A program made the position numbers and the translations under genes. DNA of 43,301 nt from Rickettsiales bacterium (GTDB lineage: Bacteria > Pseudomonadota > Alphaproteobacteria > Rickettsiales > JABIRX01): contig JABJNB010000020.1 of assembly GCA_018659145.1 (NCBI GenBank), positions 1 through 43,301 of the forward strand, in the 5' to 3' direction. Positions 14,001-22,097 of the stretch are shown in pieces. The notes under the pieces were generated by a model. The model was not told where the DNA came from and did not search any database. It was given only the letters and a program-made list of their open reading frames with translations. Numbering within the stretch: the stretch's first letter is position 1; the number at the start of each line of letters is the position of its first letter.

Positions 14001-16902
14001 CGCTGATGCTTATATCTATAATCTTGGCGATGGGTATGACCAAGTTGCACTTGGAGGCGATTTAGGAATAGTATCTGATAGTCTAGATGTTATTCGATTT
14101 GGCGAAGGTATCGCAAAAGCTGATTTGGTCTTTAGTCAAAAAGGTGATGATTTAACTATTACATTTAGCGATTATGAAGGAGGCTTGTTACTGAAAGGGC
14201 AATTTGTAAATAGCACTATTGCTACATTAGAATTTGCTGATGGATTGGCAGTTAGTTTGATAGATTTTTCAATTATTAATGAAGATCAATCCTTACCAGG
14301 AAGCGATGTTGTAATTCCTGAGAACTTTAATGGTTTACTAGAGTTAGATGGTCAAACTATTTGGGTTACCCCTGTTAATGATGCTCCAATTACTGAAGAT
14401 ATTACAAGTAATCTGGATGAAGATAGCTCTATTCTTATTGATATCTCTGAATATATTTCTGATGTTGATGCATCTCTTACCGAAAGTGAGACGACTTACC
14501 TTCAAGGCGGGAATATAACCCTTGGCAAACCACTGCATGGAACGGTTACTTTAACTGAAGCTAACCAAATTCTCTATGCTCCAGATTCAGATTATTATGG
14601 AGGAGATGAGTTTACTTATTCATTTACTGATAATCTAGGAATCACTTCTACTAGCAAGGTTACTCTGACGGTAAATAATATAGCTGATATACCAATTATT
14701 GTAGATAATATTGAGCTTGAGACAAAGGAAGATAAATCTATCACCATTGATGCAAATGATTATGGATATGATGCAGATGGAGAGACACTTACTGTCCTTG
14801 AGGTTGGTGAGGTTACAAATGGCGCTGTCAGTATTATTGATGGAAAAATCATATATACCCCAAACCAAGATTATAGCGGTGTTGAATCATTTAGCTATGT
14901 TGTGACAGATGGTGAGACTGAGTTAAGTAAAAATATCAGCCTGACTATCACAGCTGAAAATGATGCGCCTGTGGTTGTAAATAGTGCTAGTGAAGTAGAT
15001 GAAGATGGAGTTGCGATTATTGATATATTGCGTGATGTTCTCGATAGTGAAGGCGATAATTTAACTATAACCTCTATAAGTAAACCATTCTTTGGCGCAG
15101 CTGAGCTCGTGGATAATAAAATTATATATATCCCTGATAGTGATTATAATGGCGAAGATTTTCTAATTTATACTATCTCAGATCAGAATGGTGGGATTCT
15201 TACAGAGCGATTAGATATAACCGTCAATGAGGTAAATGATAAACCAATTCTGCAAACCATAACAGCTCAGATTGCTGAGGATAAAATGTTAAGCGTTGAT
15301 GTTCTAAAAGGTAGTTTTGATATTGATGGTGATACGCTCAGTGTTACCAGCGTTAGTGGAGCGGAGCATGGAGTTGCAACAATTATCGATAATCAGATCA
15401 TCTATATGGCTAATGATAATTATTATGGCACAGATAGTTTAGAATATGTGGTATCTGATGGTAATGGCGCTGAAGTTAGCAATATTTTAACCATTACCAT
15501 TGCTCCAGTTAATGACACTCCTATAGCCTATGAATTATCGGTATCGACACTCGAAGAAAGTGAAATCACTATTAATCTAGCTGAGCTAATAGAAGATATA
15601 GATGGTGAAGTTTTTAAGCGTGATAATATAATCTTAGGCTCCGCTCTTTATGGATCATTAACTTTGAACGCTGCAGGGGAGGTGACTTATAGGCCGGATG
15701 ATAATTATTTTGGATTAGATAATTTTACCTATTCGGTAAAGGATCAGGCAGGTGCATATTCAGAAATGGCTGCAATTGAAATAGATGTAACAAATGTTAA
15801 TGACGCTCCTGTAATTTGGAATAAGTGGAAAGATCCTTCCGTGAGGGCCGGGGAGCAAAATCATATTATTCTACCAAATGATATATTTAAAGATTTTGAT
15901 GGTGACGATATTAGCCTAAGCTTAGCGATGGCAGATGGTAGTGAGATACCGGGATGGGTAGTTTTTGATGATGTAAATAATGTTATTATTACAAATCCTA
16001 GCGATGGTGACGCCGGGAAGTTAGACTTAATTTTATCCGCTAGTGATGGTGAATTTACTACCGATAAAGAATTTAGTTTAGCTATAAACAAGCCTTTGAC
16101 TGTTAGAGAAAATAAAAAAATCAATATCATCGAAGGTAGTGATGATGCGGATTTAGTTACCTCGGAATCAGGAGTCTCAGATGTAATTTTTGCTGGGGCT
16201 GGTGACGATAATATAATCTATAATATTGATGACCTATGGGGCGCGGGCTATTATGCCGAGAATGCTTATAGTGGAGAACGAGTAAACCTTGTCGGAAAAA
16301 TTAGAAGTTACGATGCATTTGATGGAGGGGATGGGGATGATACTCTATATCTCACTGATGGTGATGATAGCATATTCTTGGATGATCTTATTTCAGATAA
16401 TGGCACAATTAGTGGAAGTCGGTTATTTGGGATTGAAGTAATTAACGCCCTAGGTGGTAGTGATGTTATTGATTTATCCTCTAATATTTTTACTTATGGG
16501 AGCGTTGAAATAAACGGATCAGATGGTAATGATGTAATCTGGAGTAATGATGGTAATGACGAAATAAATGCAGGTGGAGGTAATGATAATATTCATGGTG
16601 GTAGTGGGGACGACATAATAAATGGTGGATTAGGACAAGATACATTAACTGGTGGAGTTGGTAGTGATATATTTGATTTTACAGGCTTGGATGAATCCGT
16701 TAAAGGCAATGCTGATGTTATTACAGATTTTGAATCTGGAGCTGATTTTATTCATTTAATTGATCTGGGTCTGAGTTTCGCTGATTTGGAAATTAGTAAT
16801 AATAACGGATCGACATTTATTAATGATAATAATTCAGATTTCTCAATTGAGTTTCATGGTATTATTGATTTGAGCGAAAGTGATTTTATCTTTGGGAGCT
16901 AG
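8038..16902 (+). CDS. Giant RTX protein: RTX, LamG-like and cadherin-like modules
   Basis: The 2954-residue frame is a string of modules. RTX blocks lie at about 1-131, 318-708 (with a repeat insert at 566-641), 815-918, 1015-1098, 1188-1228, 1782-1992 and 2700-2875. Short non-repeat domains between them have SGDDLVISF-type strands usual beside RTX repeats. Two LamG-like (concanavalin-fold) domains lie at about 1317-1525 and 1562-1770. Five cadherin-like/tandem-95 units with VNDAP-type joints lie at about 2105-2588, followed by a dystroglycan-type cadherin-like domain to 2685. The last 80 residues (FTGLDES, ITDFESGADFIHL) resemble the C-terminal end of type I secretion substrates. The make-up suits a large adhesin or surface protein more than a small pore-former. 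The locus, taken with 5687-7987, looks interrupted about once. Confidence 0.75.
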   Translation: MIYGGADNDQLYGGAGSDLIVAGSGADTVYGEEDDDTIIGGAGIDMLYGDSGADLIAGGDAADLIMGGLGNDTLGGGAGDDTILGEIGDDQIIGGDGDDNISAGAGYDVMAGGLGDDILDGGADSDFYVFNSGDGFDEITDSAGDNDVIRFVDLAVSAISFVKSGDDLVISFAGNSTDQITIKDSFSGDVLNSSIETLEFTSTGIEGGDSIDLTALSYDSGTGDFTHAVTSSVSEDTDLQHVLIQDSEGQLTALDNFYHDSEGYTLGATEDNYVNVDYESYNEVEWRSFKKARGSFGGHYTVWYKYYESNMAGTTGVDRLVGSWWDENITGSESADYLYGNNGADVIYGEAGDDFIEGGDGADYLYGGAGSDVIEGAGGSDIIDGGAGDDRISTGEGADQVIAGAGNNVIIAEFGNNIIAADDGDNQIQAGSGNDQVAVGAGDNVINLGNGDNLLTAGDGANKIVSGDGDDEITVGDGDNQIDSGSGADEIVAGDGSNFIYSGEGNDQITVGDGSNQIYAGSGDDIIEVGAGDNEIYLGTGNDQLTVGAGNNVIIAEAGDNVITVMATSGNIDPLPDQASLSPTSPEAGSKKIEVESSYDPLPDEIEVVDALSYSPLEGESESGVAEGEDGSGEGQVVFTSIKTSDGNDNITISDGNSFIDAGDGNDVVILSDGDHELIAGDGDKNIRISEGNSDITLGDGDNVIDLNGEVLEFNSDYYIEHYGEFIPGLDETNDKANLALEHFQTIGKFNNYNPNNYLNLTSYAAILITAGIELAEGQTPYDQLAAGGSIEIASLLDAHIEVEEQDLSGTTNTVIIGNGNNVIYGDNSVNDIIIGDGDNQITSGRSDDQIIIGDGDNQIDSQAGSDQITIGDGDNQIDSGDGADQIIIGNGNNIITAGRGDDQIIAGDGDNILIYNKGDGSDQFAIGSAVEVALNSNTNIGAEGQFASNNIIQFADLDIADIALSKVDDDLLITISTTGEIITLSNYVDGNYTLQFSDDFEVELSNITVGSEFGDSLIGTEARDQILAAAGMDSLLGFGGSDYLAGDKGDDVIFGGMDDDAILGGEGNDYLDGGIGNDVLISGTGSDKMFGGAGLDKFIITKSPGATDKITDFNLAEDTLDLTAFGREFIDIKSLEDRASFNEKGDLVLDLGSQQSLVLQSSFPAGGTDLSSFNIEFDIEEIEGLTGSDSNDIIAGTDNGDVIIDGLGLDILTGGAGADKFVISKEAGAVDVITDFAIGEDKIHLDGFGEINIDQLTLAQSGDDAVIEFSQGQKLTLRNVDASMLSSLDFKFDVFDGIGEYERYQGEYDFIAPELKSNLIAYYDFDSIDKGYDSSGNNKHGSTTGNIVSVAGISGNAGFFNSNDKINVGAFSNFNWGSDFSVSVWFQRTGEFSNYQGIVNNGYYNNGSWEIRTGSELGGTTIGGGVNTSINPTAWDHVDITASVNQWHHVMMSYDGANLAYYLDGELIDISNQDSGDLLIKNTALTIGQAGFGKGGEYFYGAIDELSLYDTALTADDAALLYGNQITYGDISSESLNGTDSADIGKTYNVIGNIDSYDGLKDNLLAYYNFDSIDKGYDSSGNNRHGSTTGNIVSVAGISGNAGFFNGNDKIDVGAFSDFNWGSDFSVSVWFQRTGEFKNYQGIVNNGYYNNGSWEIRMGNEGSGTMLGGGVITQGNTQSWDHKNLTAATNTWHHVVMSYDGKNLAYYLDGALKDISGRDSGDMLIKNTVLTIGQAGTGKSNEYFYGAIDELSLYDKALSAADVALLFNNQVYGEALSDEDYIFAGAGNDHITTYSANDEVSAGSGEDNISAGMGDDLVNGGEGDDYLDGGYGADRLYGEEGNDFLITGADNSDNLLSGGEGHDNIVTFSGNNVIDGGTGSDKITAGFGNDIIYGNSGFDHITSGAGSDIVYGGTNDDVIDGGDGNDHLMGDSGDDQLLGSSGNDLLEGGSGDDILNGGLDADWLVGAAGDDILIGGAGNDTLSGGEGADAYIYNLGDGYDQVALGGDLGIVSDSLDVIRFGEGIAKADLVFSQKGDDLTITFSDYEGGLLLKGQFVNSTIATLEFADGLAVSLIDFSIINEDQSLPGSDVVIPENFNGLLELDGQTIWVTPVNDAPITEDITSNLDEDSSILIDISEYISDVDASLTESETTYLQGGNITLGKPLHGTVTLTEANQILYAPDSDYYGGDEFTYSFTDNLGITSTSKVTLTVNNIADIPIIVDNIELETKEDKSITIDANDYGYDADGETLTVLEVGEVTNGAVSIIDGKIIYTPNQDYSGVESFSYVVTDGETELSKNISLTITAENDAPVVVNSASEVDEDGVAIIDILRDVLDSEGDNLTITSISKPFFGAAELVDNKIIYIPDSDYNGEDFLIYTISDQNGGILTERLDITVNEVNDKPILQTITAQIAEDKMLSVDVLKGSFDIDGDTLSVTSVSGAEHGVATIIDNQIIYMANDNYYGTDSLEYVVSDGNGAEVSNILTITIAPVNDTPIAYELSVSTLEESEITINLAELIEDIDGEVFKRDNIILGSALYGSLTLNAAGEVTYRPDDNYFGLDNFTYSVKDQAGAYSEMAAIEIDVTNVNDAPVIWNKWKDPSVRAGEQNHIILPNDIFKDFDGDDISLSLAMADGSEIPGWVVFDDVNNVIITNPSDGDAGKLDLILSASDGEFTTDKEFSLAINKPLTVRENKKINIIEGSDDADLVTSESGVSDVIFAGAGDDNIIYNIDDLWGAGYYAENAYSGERVNLVGKIRSYDAFDGGDGDDTLYLTDGDDSIFLDDLISDNGTISGSRLFGIEVINALGGSDVIDLSSNIFTYGSVEINGSDGNDVIWSNDGNDEINAGGGNDNIHGGSGDDIINGGLGQDTLTGGVGSDIFDFTGLDESVKGNADVITDFESGADFIHLIDLGLSFADLEISNNNGSTFINDNNSDFSIEFHGIIDLSESDFIFGS
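9735..9960 (+). repeat. Palindromic repeat cluster inside the RTX frame
   Basis: Between two ordinary RTX-type repeats (GDNVITV before, SDGNDNITISDG after) lies a GC-rich stretch of unlike composition. It has a forward copy of the roughly 60-base element at 9754-9810 (CCCCCTTCCGGATCA, then arms GACTTCCC/GGGAAGT), a second partial start at 9835, and a reverse copy of the CTCTCCC/GGGAGAG element at about 9876-9908. The frame stays open through it, adding about 75 residues rich in Pro, Ser, Glu and Gly (e.g. IDPLPDQASLSPTSPEAGSK). Confidence 0.8.
11985..13345 (+). repeat. Tandem LamG-like coding repeats
   Basis: Two consecutive units (about 11985-12610 and 12715-13345) encode LamG-like domains and share long nearly identical DNA runs, for example around the codons for DSIDKGYDSSGNN and SDFSVSVWFQRTGEF. 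Other parts differ in sequence, which suggests duplication followed by patchy conversion. Confidence 0.8.
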
Positions 16903-17096
16903 GATGAACATTACTCACCACCCCCTTCCGGAGCTTGGCCTAGGCCAACCACCGACTTCCCCTCGAGGGGGAAGTAAGAAGGAAGAAGAATCTTACTTCC
17001 CTAAGCTAAATAATAATGAAGAGTCTTACTTCCCGCTTCCGGGGAAGTCGGAGAAGACGCAGTCTGATCCGGAAGGGGGTAGTGTAAGAAAATATC
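16903..17096. repeat. Gap with two inverted copies of the GC-rich palindromic element
   Basis: The gap between the RTX and beta-barrel genes holds a forward copy (16921-16978), with an inner palindrome TTGGCC-TA-GGCCAA at 16935-16948 and arms ACTTCCCC/GGGGAAGT. A reverse copy at 17025-17083 is nearly the same as the copy inside the RTX frame. The pair could fold into a large hairpin and might lower read-through between the two genes. A short open frame across it is judged to be repeat sequence, not a gene. Confidence 0.75.
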
Positions 17097-17642
17097 ATGA
17101 GGAAATTTATGTATAAAATAATCTTTATAGCTTTTATCATTTTGTCACAGAATCTATCTGCTGCCGTAATATCAAATGCAGGGAATAAGGATAATATTTA
17201 TCTAGAAGGGATTGGTCTTGAGTTGAGTAAAAAATATATATTAACGACCAATATGATATTTGATGAGGACTTGCCCGATTTAGATAAAGATAATGTCTTT
17301 ATCACTCATAATATATTCTTTGATTACTTCCCAGCTTCAAATGCAGAAATAGATTACCAATATGGCTTAGGCTTTGATTTTGGTTATGGGTACAAAAAAT
17401 GGGATTTTTATACTGGGCTTGGATTTATACGTGCAAGCTTTGAATATGATGATAGCACGCAGGTACAAGATTATGCTCGTAATTCCGTTTACTATGGGGT
17501 TGGGGCATCATATAATCTTACGAAAAGATTTGCTATTAAGGTCAATGCTAAAACATATGAAATTGATTTTAGAGATAGTGACGGAGATAAAATCAATTTC
17601 CGCAATAATAGTGTAAATCTAGTTTTAGGAGTTAATTTTTAA
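17097..17642 (+). CDS. Outer-membrane beta-barrel protein
   Basis: The 181-residue product has a clear signal peptide (MYKIIFIAFIILSQNLSAA after MRKF). The mature part alternates polar and hydrophobic residues in strands with Gly/Tyr/Phe turns (YQYGLGFDFGYGYKKWDFYT, NSVYYGVGASYNLTKRF), and the chain ends in Phe, as outer-membrane barrels do. The size suits an eight-stranded OmpA/OmpW-like barrel. A second ATG at 17109 would also keep the signal peptide. It ends one base before the TolC-like gene and is probably in the same transcript, so it may help the secretion system or the RTX product at the cell surface; that link is inference from position. Confidence 0.7.
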   Translation: MRKFMYKIIFIAFIILSQNLSAAVISNAGNKDNIYLEGIGLELSKKYILTTNMIFDEDLPDLDKDNVFITHNIFFDYFPASNAEIDYQYGLGFDFGYGYKKWDFYTGLGFIRASFEYDDSTQVQDYARNSVYYGVGASYNLTKRFAIKVNAKTYEIDFRDSDGDKINFRNNSVNLVLGVNF

Positions 17643-17643
17643 A

Positions 17644-18909
17644 ATGAAGATTATTTTAATTTCTCTTATCTTATTGCTCAACATTAACATAAGCTACGCG
17701 ATAACTCTCAATGAAGCCGTAAGCCTGGGTATTAAAAGCTCGCCTGAATATCTTATGGAAAAAAACAAACTTAAGATGGCAGAGAATAATAACAGAAGCA
17801 CTATTTCAGGTTTCTTACCTAATATCTCACTAAATTATCAAACTGGTATAAAGCAGGATGTGAGAGGGGATAGTGATACTGATGATGATTTCGGCAATGA
17901 AACAAGTGAGAGTATTTCCCTCACCCAACCACTCTTTAATGGATTTAAAACTCTCAATAATATCAAACAAGGTAAGTTTGAATATTTAGCAGAAAAAGAA
18001 CGTTTTGAATTTTTTGAAAGAGATCTAATCTCTCGCATCACCACCAGCTATTTAGAATTATATAAATGGCAAAAAATTAATTACCTAACTGAGAAAAATT
18101 TAGAATATTATCAAGCTATATTAAATCAAATAAAACTTAAATCTTCATATGGATCAAATAATGAATTAATAGATTACAAAGTTAATTATGCGGTAGCAAA
18201 GCAAGGATTGCGCAATATTAAGGTTAATCTGTATAAGGCTGAATTAGAATATCAGGATTTAACTGGTGATAGTGAGATGATATTATTTGAACCTAAAATT
18301 GAATTCATTGAGTTAAATCTCAATGAATTATCAAGCAAACTTACTGACAATCCACAAGTACGGCAAAAGCATTATGAGTATTTAGCTTTAAAAGCTAATC
18401 ACAAAATGCAAGTTGGTGAATTATTACCAACCATCTCTCTCGAAGCATCACACGTAAAGCAAAGTAATGTTGTATATTTAAGTGGTGAAGATCTGGAAAC
18501 TAAGTCAATATTGCTAGATGTTACAATTCCAATTTTTAAACAAGGTACGCGCTTTTTTAACATTAAAAAGAGTGAGTATAATGCAAACATAAAAGCAGAA
18601 GAATATGAATTAATGCTAATAAAATTACGCAGAGACCTTGCGTCGCAATATAAAGAATATAACTTTTATCTTAACGATCATAATCAGGTTTACACGATCC
18701 ATAAATTGCTTGCACAAAAACTTAGCAAAAATCAGGAAAGCTTTAAGTTAAAATTATTAGATAGAGTATCTTTGCTAAAAATAAAAATTGAGAAATATGA
18801 TGCTGAAATGGAATTTATTAAATCAGACATTAATTTATATATAACTTATTTTAAGATTAAGGCACTGACTGAGCAAGGAAATCTCGCGCAAAATTATTTA
18901 ATAAAGTAA
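17644..18909 (+). CDS. TolC-family outer-membrane channel for type I secretion
   Basis: The 421-residue protein has a signal peptide (MKIILISLILLLNINISYA) followed by ITLNEAVSLGIKSSPEYLME, the typical first helix of TolC-like proteins. FLPNISLNYQTG and ESISLTQPLFNGFKT match the first barrel strands, and the pattern returns in the second half (GELLPTISLEASHVKQSN, then LLDVTIPIFKQG). This gives the usual two-fold OEP repeat. It is a little shorter than E. coli TolC. In type I systems this channel joins the inner-membrane ABC exporter and adaptor to the outside. The ATG lies two bases after the upstream stop, and the ABC gene starts four bases after its end. Confidence 0.88.
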   Translation: MKIILISLILLLNINISYAITLNEAVSLGIKSSPEYLMEKNKLKMAENNNRSTISGFLPNISLNYQTGIKQDVRGDSDTDDDFGNETSESISLTQPLFNGFKTLNNIKQGKFEYLAEKERFEFFERDLISRITTSYLELYKWQKINYLTEKNLEYYQAILNQIKLKSSYGSNNELIDYKVNYAVAKQGLRNIKVNLYKAELEYQDLTGDSEMILFEPKIEFIELNLNELSSKLTDNPQVRQKHYEYLALKANHKMQVGELLPTISLEASHVKQSNVVYLSGEDLETKSILLDVTIPIFKQGTRFFNIKKSEYNANIKAEEYELMLIKLRRDLASQYKEYNFYLNDHNQVYTIHKLLAQKLSKNQESFKLKLLDRVSLLKIKIEKYDAEMEFIKSDINLYITYFKIKALTEQGNLAQNYLIK

Positions 18910-18912
18910 AAT

Positions 18913-20607
18913 ATGGCTGAGATCAAACAAACATTGCTAGAGAAAGCTTTATCAGACTGTAGGAAATCTTTTTTTTACGCCTTCTTATTTAGTCTATTTA
19001 TTAATATTGCAATGCTAGCAATGCCTCTTTATTCACTACAAGTATTGGATAGGGTGCTTTCAAGCTTTAGCATACAAACATTAATTTTTATTACATTAAT
19101 TGTTGCGACAATGCTCATATTCTGGGCTGTGATGCAAATTATTAGGAATTTTATTTTTACCCAAATAGGCAATTATTTAGAAAGTCAGTTAGAAGAAATT
19201 CTTGTTGATAAGACTATTGATCATTCTGTTTATAATCATGAAATTGGCTCAAGTTATATCAGGGACTTAAATGTTATAAAATCATTTCTTACCAATCCAG
19301 CCCTAGCATCATTATTTGATGCTCCCTTTGCTATCATATATTTTATAGCCATATTTTTTATCCATCCATTAAATGGCTTTATAACTGTTGCAGGAGCAAT
19401 AATTTTGCTAATTATGGCCTTTGTTAATGAAAAGCTAGCTAATAAAAATTTAAAAAAATCAGGCAATGAGCAAACAGAGTTTTTTAGCAAGATAGGAGTA
19501 TTATCAGGCAGTAGTGAGGCGATGATAGCTATGGGTATGAAAAAAAATGTTATCACCAAATTATTTGCTGCACGCAAAGAAATACGCAAATCTGTTTATA
19601 AGGCCGGAGCAATCGCATCTTTTGTTGCTAATATTACCAAAGTCCTAAGATTCTTTATTCAAATTGCTACAATGGCATGTGGAGCGATATTAGTTATTAA
19701 TAATAAAATGTCAGCTGGAGGAATTATTGCAACCTCTATTCTAGCCGGGAAGGCTCTAGCTCCATTCGATGCTATAGTCAATATTTGGCAGCAATTCTTT
19801 AGCTGCAAGAAATCCTATAACAGGCTTAATAATATCATGAGTGATGTGGTGAATGAGTCAGATAAAACGGATCTACCAATGCCTCAGGCAATATTAAAGC
19901 TAGAAAAGGTTTCGTATAAGGTAAAAAACTCTGACAAATTTATCCTAAATAATATTAACATGACTATAAACCCTGGAGAGATTATAGCAGTTTTAGGGCC
20001 AAGTGGTAGCGGTAAAACGACTTTAGCTAGACTAATTGCGGGGATTATCACGCCATCTATTGGGAAAATTACAATCGATAATTCTAAGATTCAAAATTTT
20101 AACCGAGAATTTCTAGGGAAATTTATTGGCTACTTACCACAGCAAGTCGAATTTATACATAGCACCATTAAGGATAATATTGGACGCATGGAGCCTAATA
20201 TTGATGATAGTCAAGTGATTCAAGCAGCTCAATATGCTGGTAGCCACGAGATCATCCAAAACTTTGAAAAAGGCTATGATACAATTATTGAGAATCTAGG
20301 CAAAAACCTATCAGCAGGACAAAAGCAGCGCATAGCTCTAGCTAGGTGTTTTTATGGTGATACCAAAATCATGATCTTGGATGAGCCTAACTCTAATTTA
20401 GATTCAGATGGTGAAAGAGCCTTAATTAATGCCCTTCATATAGCCAAAAAACATAAAATTAGCTGTATCTTAATTTCCCATAGAACAGCAATTTTAGATT
20501 CTGTAGATAAAATAGCCGTCATACATCAAGGTAAAATGGAATTATTTGATGAGAGAGAAAAAGTGCTCAAAGAATTAGAGAGGATGAAAAAGAATGCATC
20601 TAAATAA
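18913..20607 (+). CDS. Type I secretion ABC exporter (PrtD-like)
   Basis: The 564-residue protein combines a membrane domain (hydrophobic helices at about 20-45, 55-82, 130-175 and 245-285) with a C-terminal nucleotide-binding domain. Walker A is GPSGSGKTT at about 362-370, the signature LSAGQKQR is near 466, Walker B IMILDEP is near 486, and the switch His is in LISHRTA near 521. It has no N-terminal C39 or C39-like domain, so it belongs with PrtD/AprD-type exporters of RTX proteins rather than HlyB. It would use ATP to move the unfolded substrate across both membranes with the adaptor and TolC-like channel. It overlaps the adaptor gene by 14 bases. Confidence 0.9.
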   Translation: MAEIKQTLLEKALSDCRKSFFYAFLFSLFINIAMLAMPLYSLQVLDRVLSSFSIQTLIFITLIVATMLIFWAVMQIIRNFIFTQIGNYLESQLEEILVDKTIDHSVYNHEIGSSYIRDLNVIKSFLTNPALASLFDAPFAIIYFIAIFFIHPLNGFITVAGAIILLIMAFVNEKLANKNLKKSGNEQTEFFSKIGVLSGSSEAMIAMGMKKNVITKLFAARKEIRKSVYKAGAIASFVANITKVLRFFIQIATMACGAILVINNKMSAGGIIATSILAGKALAPFDAIVNIWQQFFSCKKSYNRLNNIMSDVVNESDKTDLPMPQAILKLEKVSYKVKNSDKFILNNINMTINPGEIIAVLGPSGSGKTTLARLIAGIITPSIGKITIDNSKIQNFNREFLGKFIGYLPQQVEFIHSTIKDNIGRMEPNIDDSQVIQAAQYAGSHEIIQNFEKGYDTIIENLGKNLSAGQKQRIALARCFYGDTKIMILDEPNSNLDSDGERALINALHIAKKHKISCILISHRTAILDSVDKIAVIHQGKMELFDEREKVLKELERMKKNASK

Positions 20608-22039
20608 AAAACTCCAGATAACACAGATTAAAAATAAACTAACAAATAAATTCTCTTTTTGTCTTCAAAAATTAAAAACAAAATTAACTGAATTATCCAA
20701 TTATATATCTGTAATAGCTGATAAATATATTATCTTTGATGATACTAATATAGGTGCCAAACCAATCAAATATGGTTTATATAGCCTGGGTATATTTAGC
20801 TTTGTTTTCTTTATATGGGGAGGGCTAATGCCAATCAGCTCATCATCTATTGCTTCTGGAAAAATTGTACTCGATTTTAATACCAAAACTATCCAACATT
20901 TTGAAGGCGGTATTATAGAAAAAATAATGGTAAAAGAAGGGCAGGATGTAGTTACAGGTACGGATTTAGTAATATTGCAAAATATTCAAGCTAAAGCTCA
21001 GCAAGCAGCAGTTCAAAAACAATTATTTTCTGCAAAGGCTATTTATCAAAGATTAGTTGCAGAACAAAATTATAATCAAGATCTTGATTTGTCTGCTCTA
21101 GTAATGTTAGCAAAATCAAGAGGATATAGTAAAGGCGTGATTGAGTCTATAGAAACTCAGGAGAATATTTTTAAAATAAAAAAGGCAAGTTATTTGGGTA
21201 GAGTTCAAATATTAGAGCAACGTATTATTCAAATAAGGCAGGAGATAATAGCACTAAAATCTCAAAAAAACTCTGTTGAAAAACAATTAGTTATTTTATC
21301 TGATCAATTAACTATGACAAAAAAAATGGTTCAATTGCGTAACTTGCCAATTACTGATCAGCTAGAACTGGAAAAACAAATTGCTGATCTAGAAGGAAAA
21401 AATGGCAGTTTTAGTGCCTCAATTGCCAAGACTAAGCAAACTATATTAGAAACAGAATTAGAAATTATCAATTTGAGTAAAGAGAATTTAAATAATATTT
21501 TAGCAGAAATGCAAGAAACAGAAAAAAATATTTCTAATCTACAAGAGCAATTAACATCTACCTCAGATGTATTAAAGAGAACTGTTATTAAAGCGCCTTC
21601 ATCTGGCCTGATTATGAATTTGCAATTTCATACCATAGGAGCCGTTATACCTCCTGGCGGAGCAATTATGAGCATTGTTCCGCAAGATGAAGAATTGATT
21701 ATTGAAGCTCGAATTAAACCCCAAGATATAGATGTTGTAAAGCAAGGTCTTAAAGCTAAAATTAATCTCAGCGCCTTTAAAGCAAAGAAGGTACCTAAAT
21801 TAGAAGGAGAGATTATAACTATTTCTGCAGATATTTTATTAGATGAGATAACAGGAGAACAATATTTCTTAAGCAGAATTAAAATTTCAGAAGAATCTTT
21901 AAGCAAAATAAAAACAGATGTTACACTTTATCCTGGAATGCCTGTAGATGTTTTTATCATTACAGGGTCCAGAACTTTACTACAATATCTAGTATCACCA
22001 ATTAGTGATGCGGCATATAAGGCATTTAGAGAAGATTAG
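20594..22039 (+). CDS. HlyD-family adaptor of the type I secretion system
   Basis: The 481-residue protein has a cytoplasmic start of about 55 residues, one membrane helix near 57-80 (GLYSLGIFSFVFFIWGGLMP), and a lipoyl-like half (IQHFEGGIIEKIMVKEGQDV). A long coiled coil runs from about 130 to 325, followed by the second lipoyl half with VIKAPSSGLIMNLQFHTIGA and VIPPGGAIMSIVPQDEELII, the usual signature of the PrtE/HlyD family. It bridges the ABC exporter and the TolC-like channel in the periplasm. It is the last gene of the secretion set. A hairpin follows at 22065-22088 without a T run. Confidence 0.9.
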   Translation: MHLNKKLQITQIKNKLTNKFSFCLQKLKTKLTELSNYISVIADKYIIFDDTNIGAKPIKYGLYSLGIFSFVFFIWGGLMPISSSSIASGKIVLDFNTKTIQHFEGGIIEKIMVKEGQDVVTGTDLVILQNIQAKAQQAAVQKQLFSAKAIYQRLVAEQNYNQDLDLSALVMLAKSRGYSKGVIESIETQENIFKIKKASYLGRVQILEQRIIQIRQEIIALKSQKNSVEKQLVILSDQLTMTKKMVQLRNLPITDQLELEKQIADLEGKNGSFSASIAKTKQTILETELEIINLSKENLNNILAEMQETEKNISNLQEQLTSTSDVLKRTVIKAPSSGLIMNLQFHTIGAVIPPGGAIMSIVPQDEELIIEARIKPQDIDVVKQGLKAKINLSAFKAKKVPKLEGEIITISADILLDEITGEQYFLSRIKISEESLSKIKTDVTLYPGMPVDVFIITGSRTLLQYLVSPISDAAYKAFRED

Positions 22040-22064
22040 GGGGCTCTATATTAATTAAATATGT

Positions 22065-22088
22065 AGAGACGCAAAATCTTGCGTCTCT
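22065..22088. repeat. Hairpin after the secretion genes
   Basis: Perfect 10-base arms AGAGACGCAA and TTGCGTCTCT surround a four-base loop. No T run follows on the plus strand, so it is not a classic intrinsic terminator. The arm core GAGACGCA recurs in the two hairpins at 22184-22203 and 22300-22319, so this belongs to one repeat family. Confidence 0.8.
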
Positions 22089-22097
22089 GAGGGGGGA

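Noticed and set aside
10459-14050. Minus-strand open frames opposite the RTX gene rich in Ile/Thr/Asn or His/Leu/Tyr
   Set aside because: They are mirror readings of the regular RTX codon pattern and show no independent protein features.
16880-17116. 78-codon open frame overlapping the end of the RTX gene and the palindromic elements
   Set aside because: It is made mainly of repeat sequence, overlaps the start of the barrel gene and has no family features.
22065-22088. Intrinsic terminator for the secretion genes
   Set aside because: The stem is strong but no T run follows on the plus strand, and the same arms occur in neighbouring repeats, so it is listed as a repeat hairpin.
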